The notes beneath the pieces are model-generated. The model saw only the letters and a program-made list of their open reading frames with translations. It was not told the origin of the DNA and did not search any database. From the NCBI GenBank assembly GCA_029962745.1, contig CM057157.1:25413460-25477459 (forward strand): DNA of 64,000 bases, written 5' to 3'. A program made the translations under genes and the position numbers. This stretch comes from Echinometra lucunter (Eukaryota > Echinodermata > Echinoidea > Camarodonta > Echinometridae). Positions 58,417-64,000 of the stretch are shown here, one piece after another (the first letter of the stretch is position 1; each line of letters opens with the position of its first letter).

Positions 58417-60166
58417 ATGGATTTAACGCGGGAAAACTCCACCTCAGCCGATGCCATACACCTGAACTTTTCTTTCACTGTATTAAAATGCATTCTAAAT
58501 GGAACTGCTCTTATGATAACCTCCATAACGTTGCTGTTTTTTCTGTTCAACAGAAAATTGTGGAAGCAGCATAACATATTTCAAATGAACGTCGTGTTTG
58601 CAGATAATATTTCCCACACCATCATGTTTATATACGTGGGCCAGGTTTATGATTATTTTGATTATATACAGGCAAGTATAGAACACTTTACTTGAGACCC
58701 GCCTACAATTTTTAAGTCCCAGATTTTCGTTAGATTTTTTTTTCCATCTCGGTCGATACGTAGGAAGATACTCAATGTGAACCAGAGTAATATATTCTTT
58801 TGTGTTCTTACGTTTAGTTTTTGAAAGCAAGTGGCGAATAATGATGCCCTGCATACATGCCGTTCTAACTAACAATGTGCCTTTGATTTCCCTAACCTCA
58901 GCCGTTTTCATCGATATTTCAATGCAAAAGCATTTCAAAAATTGTAAAGATTGTCTGTCTAAAGATGAACGTGATCTAATTATTTCCTTATTTCATATAT
59001 TTTGCCATTGCTAGACTTTATATGAATAAAGCCCATTCTCTCTTACTTCCATGCATTCCTCTTTTTTTCTTTCTTGCTTGACTTTTCTCTCTCTCTTTTC
59101 CCTGTCGCATGAAAATTTTTGATACTCTGCCATGATATCAACGTACATCTCAATGATAATATGGCTGGTTTACACTCTAAGAAATATTGGGTAAAAATGT
59201 GCCATGAAGGTAATTATGTGTCCAACCAACTTTGGGCATTTCTTTCATCCAGGTTGATGGAAATTTTGCCCATTCTAAAAGTAATCTGCTTATTTTTACC
59301 CTAACTGGACAATATGCTTCCCGCATGGGGTAAAAATATTTGTCCATGCACAGTTGGTTGGACATTACCCTCGTGCTTCTTAAAATTTTACCCATTTTTT
59401 TACAGTGTACTTTCTTTTTGAATCTACAGATTTGTCTTTAAAAAAAACCACTCCATGATTATCAACAAACCCCCCCCCCAAAAAAAAAAAAAAAAAAAAA
59501 AAAACACGTCTGAGCCCCTAATTTTCCATTCTACAGTGTATCATGATTATCATAATTTCTATATGATCACACTGTTCTCTATACTCTCAGAATATCACTT
59601 CGTTTGCTGTGTTGTCAGTTCCAATTGGAGTTTCATTGGAAAACATCTTATTGGTGGCTATATATCGATACATCAGTGTTGTGGTGGATCCTTTTGGAAA
59701 TCGATCTATAATTACTACACCTCGTTGCATCCTCGTCGGCATTTCAACATGGTTGATCACTGCGGGTTTGGTTGCAACATGTGCACGTCTCCTCTCCATA
59801 GTACTATATGGCACTGTCGCGGCATCTATTCTGTTCGCTGTTCTCTTGGTGACTGGTGTACTCTACTTCATCATTTATCGCGAAGTCTCTAGAAGCACCA
59901 ATCACACAGAGCAGCGGTAGACTGAGAACAAACGCATCCTCAAGACATTTGCTCTGGTTTACTGTACAACTCTATTAATTGAAGTTCCAATCGGGATAAT
60001 GATAATAATCATAGTCTACACTGGGGATGTCTCGGCAGCTATGCATACGGTGTTCCCTACAGAAATACTATTCCTTTTTACTGGAATTTCTAATTCTCTC
60101 ATATACTGGTGGAGACTGCAGGAATTCCGTTCAGCTATCGTTTCGATCATGGGGAGGTTTAGATAA
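58417..60166 (+). pseudogene. Rhodopsin-family GPCR with one in-frame TAG
   Basis: Exon 1 (58417-58671) starts MDLTRENSTSADAIHLNFSF, with two N-glycosylation sites (NST, NFS), TM1 (LNGTALMITSITLLFFLF) and TM2. The intron 58672-59590 begins GCAAGT and ends CAG, a GC-AG intron in phase 0. Exon 2 (59591-60166) gives TM3 ending in AIYRYISVVVDP (DRY-type position, here YRY), TM4, TM5, then TAG at 59918-59920 after HTEQR. The same frame continues TENKRILKTFALVYCTTLLI (TM6) and a TM7 with GISNSLIYWWRLQEF up to TAA at 60164-60166. The usual NPxxY is degraded or shortened. One stop in a cytoplasmic-loop position, with frame otherwise intact, suggests recent inactivation (or a sequencing error). Ligand unknown; the family resembles orphan or amine/peptide-type receptors. 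A MITE lies in the intron. Confidence 0.8.
59172..59407. mobile_element. Foldback MITE in the GPCR intron
   Basis: Ends ACACTCTAAGAAATATTGGG and the inverted TACCCATTTTTTTACAGTGT. Inner pairs: GTCCAACCAACT/AGTTGGTTGGAC and TTTTACCC/GGGTAAAAAT. About 236 bp; unclassified. Confidence 0.7.
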
Positions 60167-60365
60167 GTACTTGGTAGAGCATAACGTTGCTATTTCAAGT
60201 CACAGTGGATAAAGATTTTGGCTTTAGTAGGTCTAATGTCAAAGGTCAATATGCGCGAATTACAGGATTGTTATTCTTGTTCACTATATCTCAAATATTT
60301 TGTATGCATATTATGAGGAAACATTTTTGTTTTGGTTCTAGGCCTGTCATAATATTCCAAGAACA

Positions 60366-60621
60366 CACTATGAACATGACGGACAATGAAAGCAGACAAA
60401 ATAAACAACCCCTCATTCTACCCTTCACAATAGTTCTGGTAGTCAAAAGAACATCCCTTCACTGCTATTGTCTAAAATATGTGGAACAGGTGTCACATGC
60501 ATATTCACCTGGAACTACATGATTAAACATAATAGCTGTGAAGGGATGTTCTTTTGACTACCAGAACAATTGTGAAGGGCAGAATGAGAGGTTGTTTATT
60601 TTGTCCGCCATGTTCATAGTG
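60366..60621. mobile_element. CACTA-ended foldback MITE, copy 2
   Basis: A 256-bp palindrome of the same family as 29445-29713. ACA flanks both sides (60363-60365, 60622-60624). The right arm is about 13 bp shorter near its end. Confidence 0.88.
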
Positions 60622-60750
60622 ACAGATTGGGCCCAGTAAACTGAAATGAATATAGGGGGAGGCATAGGAATCATATCCCCATTCATCTTGTGTTTGATGT
60701 TGTTGAACATGAACATTGCTACAGCAATAGATGCTATATCCTCATACTCA

Positions 60751-61019
60751 CACTATGAACATGGCGGACAAAGAAAGCGGACAAAATAAACAACCTCTCA
60801 TTCTACCCTTCACAATGGTTCTGGTAGTCAAAAGAACATCCCTTCACAGCTATTATGTTTAATCATGAAGTTCCAGGTGAATATGCATGTGACACCTGTT
60901 CCACATATTTTAGAAAATAGCTGTGAAGGGATGTTCTTTTGACTACCAGAACCATTGTGAAGGGTAGAATGAGCTGTTGTTTATTTTGTCCGCTTTCTTT
61001 GTCCGTCATGTTCATAGTG
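60751..61019. mobile_element. CACTA-ended foldback MITE, copy 3
   Basis: A 269-bp palindrome. TCA flanks both sides (60748-60750, 61020-61022). Very similar to copy 1 at 29445-29713. Confidence 0.9.
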
Positions 61020-61379
61020 TCAACCCTATTGACCCTTTGACTGCTGACTTATCTCATTCCCATATCGATATCTGATATTTCGAAAGCGAAGGATACAATT
61101 TGCTCTTTAAGATTTTTAATTTTGAAAATTACGCAATTTTATACAGAGTACTTGATGACGGCTGCTATCGACTCAAGCCTATTGGCTTATGATAGCTGGC
61201 CCCTGCATTTATATTTATTTCTTCATTAAAACCAACTCTATTATTTTAATATTATCTAAGTATACATATTCTCCCTTTGTATATTTGTCACACTTAACTT
61301 GTATCAATTTGATTTGTATCGTTATATTTTCCAATGTTTGTATCTTTAATAAATGCAGAAACTTCTGTTAAAAAAAAAA

Positions 61380-61985
61380 GGTCCACGCTATGTTCAATAC
61401 GTCACAAATAATTGCACTTTACTATGGAATCGTAAATATTTATTGGCTTACTTGAATAAACCATCATTGCATACTACAATCCCGAGATATTTGAATTCTT
61501 TTAAAGTTTACTAATATGCCCATTCATCAAAAAGTCTTCCTGTCTTAAGTTCCTTGAATGATTCCATACCATAATTTTGGTTTTGGAATGATTTATTTCG
61601 AGTTTCCATTTCTTAATTGCAGTTACCATTCAGTTAGTCAATAAATATTCCATTTCCATTTTTAAGCTGAAAACAGGACGATATCGTCTGCATACATAAT
61701 ACAATTATTTCTATCATTCAAAAGTCTGCAGGATTGATTTTCTCATGATCGAAAATACTAGTAATCACGGATATCATTTAGAAATATTTTAAAGAGAGAA
61801 GGACTAATAACACGGCCTTTTTTGAACTCTAGTGTTTGTAGTGAATGCTGGAGTCAGTTCGTATTTAGTTGTATGCATAAACCACATTTCGAATACATTT
61901 TCTTTATGACATTGTATTCACTACCTGTGCCTAAATTCAATAATTTATACAAAAGCCTTCTCACCAAGGCCCCCCTTTTTTAAAG
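61380..61985 (-). mobile_element. Decayed non-LTR reverse transcriptase fragment
   Basis: Reading the - strand, frames joined by frameshifts give SPSLFKIFLNDI, then YYADDIVLFS (catalytic YADD at 61694-61683), then KKWKLEINHSKTKIMVW. This is RT palm sequence of jockey/CR1-like LINEs. Several stops show it is dead; neither end is clear. Confidence 0.7.
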
Positions 61986-62659
61986 GAAAGGCAGATATGT
62001 CTAGCCGTTTTTTATGAATAAATGTACAAAATCAATTTAAAATACACGATATGATAGCATATCGTATATCACACACACATGGGCAAACCAGAATTATAGA
62101 TGAATAGGGATGGAAAATATCGATGCCAGATCGGCGGCCCAGCTATACTAAAATTTGAAAACGCGCGTTTCTATCGAGCTCGAAGTTAACATGGTTAGGG
62201 CAACCTGGTTTTAAATACTAATACTCGATAATATGTACATTGTGAGAAGACTTGAGTCGCTAGGACGGACACTGGTTCCAAAATAGTGAAAAATGAAAAT
62301 CAGTATTGCCATGGCAAATCTTCATTTTCTTTATTTTTCCGGATTTTCTTTCGGTAAGATAGTAACAATATGAAATTACACGACTTGAGTAAAAAATTAA
62401 ATGTATAATAATTTTGTAGTAAAGAGTAATAAAGTTGGATTTTGTCTTAACCTGATGACTTACTTTATGTTCAGTTGGCATCTTAAGCATTCTAGAATAC
62501 TGGGCGAGGCAAGTTCCATATACGTAACGAATAATACGGTGATAATGAAGACTAATATCGACATAGAGTTCCGAGCTCTATAGTGCTATTTTTTATACAA
62601 TCATTGGAAGAACTAATTATTCTAGTCTTCGTATATAACGTATGGAACGAAATTTGCTT

Positions 62660-62810
62660 GAACTCGCCAGTCATTATTATCATTACTATATTTATTATTG
62701 TTACTATTATTCTTATTGCTGTTGTTGTTGTTGTTGTGAACATCATAATCATTGTTGTTTATGTTATTATTATGATTAATATCACTATCATTATCATCAT
62801 CTTCCTTTCA
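62660..62810 (+). repeat. (ATT/GTT/ATC)n trinucleotide repeat
   Basis: Interrupted TTATTA, TTGTTG and ATCATT repeats; hydrophobic frames here are artefacts. Confidence 0.85.
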
Positions 62811-63074
62811 TTCGTGTCATATATTTATTTACATTCTCGTATTTCCCGTTATGTCAAATGGTTCCAACGCACCAAACACATGAACTATAATAAACCTTTT
62901 TTTGGCCTAAGAATATAATTATGCTCTTTTGTATACATCATTTTAATGATATCACTTTCTCATGCTTTATTGCCTATTGCGTAAATAGCGTGTTTTCTGC
63001 AATGGTATTTGCATTTCCTTTTCTGGGAAGGGGGGGGGGGGATGTGACCCATTTTCTTGTTGGTTACTTCTGTA

Positions 63075-63390
63075 TTCATTCATTTTATGTATGATCCCAA
63101 TGAATTTTATGTAGAATGAAGACAATAATTTAAAATTATCTAATGTATACCCTCAATGTAACAACTCTCAAAATAATACATTGTTGTTATGAGAGAATTG
63201 TTATTTTATCATCAAATTAAACAATAAACTGTATCTATTCATTTTATTTATGATCCCGACTTATATGTGTAATGTAGACAATAATTTGAAATTAATATAA
63301 TGTATCGTATATATCTTCAATGTAATAACCCTCAAAATAATAGATTATTGTTGAGAGGATTGCTATTTTGTCATCAGAATAAACTATAAG
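63075..63390 (+). repeat. Tandem duplication of a ~160-bp unit
   Basis: TTCATTTTATGTATGATCCC, GACAATAATTT, CTCAAAATAATA and ATTGTTATTTT blocks occur at 63078-63225 and again in the same order at 63238-63385. About 80% similar. Confidence 0.8.
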
Positions 63391-63404
63391 CCTATCGGTC
63401 GAAA

Positions 63405-64000
63405 TTAATGCCTCCGCCATTGCCAGGTCAGAAATATATGGCACATTCATGGTGACTTTAATTTTTTTTTTCATGTATACAATGACATCTCTGACCTTGA
63501 CCTTTGACCTTGTGACCCCAAACGATTTTCATGTATATAATGACCTCTATGACCTTTGACCTTGAGACCCAAAAATCTAATCAGATCATTGCCCCTCCCA
63601 TATGCATACATGAACCAAGTTTGAAGTTGATCCGTCAAATTGTTTTTGAGTTATCGCAAGAACGAACCATTTCTATGTAGATAATGACCTCTATGACCTT
63701 TGACCCTTGACCTTGAGACCCAAAAATCTAATCAGATCATTATCCCTCCCATATGCATGCATCAGCCAAGTTTGAAGTTGATCCGTCAAATGCTTGTTGA
63801 GTTATTGTGAGAACGAACCATTTTTATGTACATAATGACCTCTATGACCTTTGACCTTTGACCTTGAGACCCCAAAATTTAATCAGATCATTGTCCCTTC
63901 CATATGCATACACGAGCCAAGTTTGAAGTTGATCTGTCAAACGGTTCTTAAGTTAGCGCGAGAACGAAAACGGGACGAACGGGACGACCCGAAAACATAA
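63405..64000 (+). mobile_element. Repeat element with ~150-170-bp internal tandem units and DR1 sites; runs off window
   Basis: Starts near TAATGCCTCCG (63407) and at the window end reads GACGACCCGAAAACATAA, which by inference leads to the inverse of the start. Inside are three or more units, each with TGACCTCTATGACCTTTGAC, CTTGAGACCC, CTAATCAGATCATT, CCATATGCAT, AAGTTTGAAGTTGATC and GAGTTATCG. A widely dispersed type in marine invertebrates as far as I remember. Confidence 0.7.

Noticed and set aside
60187..60522. 111-codon frame after the GPCR
   Set aside because: It mostly reads through the CACTA-ended MITE at 60366-60621; a similar frame at 29317-29556 lies in MITE copy 1.

Overview
The window is animal genomic DNA. 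It has intron-rich genes with GT-AG splice sites, long AT-rich introns, many A/T and poly-G/poly-C tracts, and dense transposon debris of types common in marine deuterostome invertebrates (foldback MITEs, CR1/L2-like LINE tails, a tRNA-derived SINE). An echinoderm such as a sea urchin or sea star is the best guess; this is inferred from style and protein similarity, not from a diagnostic marker.

Two host genes are supported. On the + strand the 3' part of a MIER-family corepressor gene (ELM2 plus SANT domains) runs over seven exons from 3140 to its stop codon at 9800; its 5' exons lie left of the window. On the - strand a DIMT1-type 18S rRNA adenine dimethyltransferase gene begins with ATG at 48335 and runs leftward over eight coding exons to 22580. 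Its last exon or exons (about 70-80 residues) are not seen and may fall in the 500-base N gap (21001-21500). The genes are convergent, with 12.8 kb of 3' UTR, foldback repeats and gap between them. A third gene, a rhodopsin-family GPCR on the + strand (58417-60166), has two exons, a GC-AG intron and one in-frame TAG, and is probably a recent pseudogene.

The rest is mostly mobile DNA. The 12.8 kb first intron of DIMT1 holds the most interesting object: a roughly 9.3 kb element (35968-45278) with long GTCTC-rich terminal inverted repeats. It carries a decayed - strand gene that resembles the DUF6589 family and a small spliced + strand gene, and is itself disrupted by a LINE and a TTAA-flanked MITE. 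To its right lies a MULE-like element (45461-48197) with roughly 200-bp inverted repeats and a 9-bp target duplication, itself invaded by another element. Other clear units are three CACTA-ended foldback MITEs with 3-bp target duplications, several TTAA-flanked foldbacks, a TIR element containing a 50-bp minisatellite that is split by a further transposon, a Tc1/mariner-like non-autonomous element, LINE fragments, a SINE, and a repeat at the right edge packed with nuclear-receptor DR1 sites.

Region by region: 1-9800 MIER exons and introns; 9801-21000 MIER 3' UTR and nested foldbacks; 21001-21500 N gap; 21501-35462 DIMT1 exons 8 to 2 with repeats in the introns; 35463-48277 DIMT1 intron 1 full of transposons; 48278-48335 DIMT1 exon 1; 48336-58416 intergenic repeats and microsatellites with no gene recognised; 58417-60166 GPCR pseudogene; 60167-64000 MITEs, an RT relic and the DR1-rich repeat.
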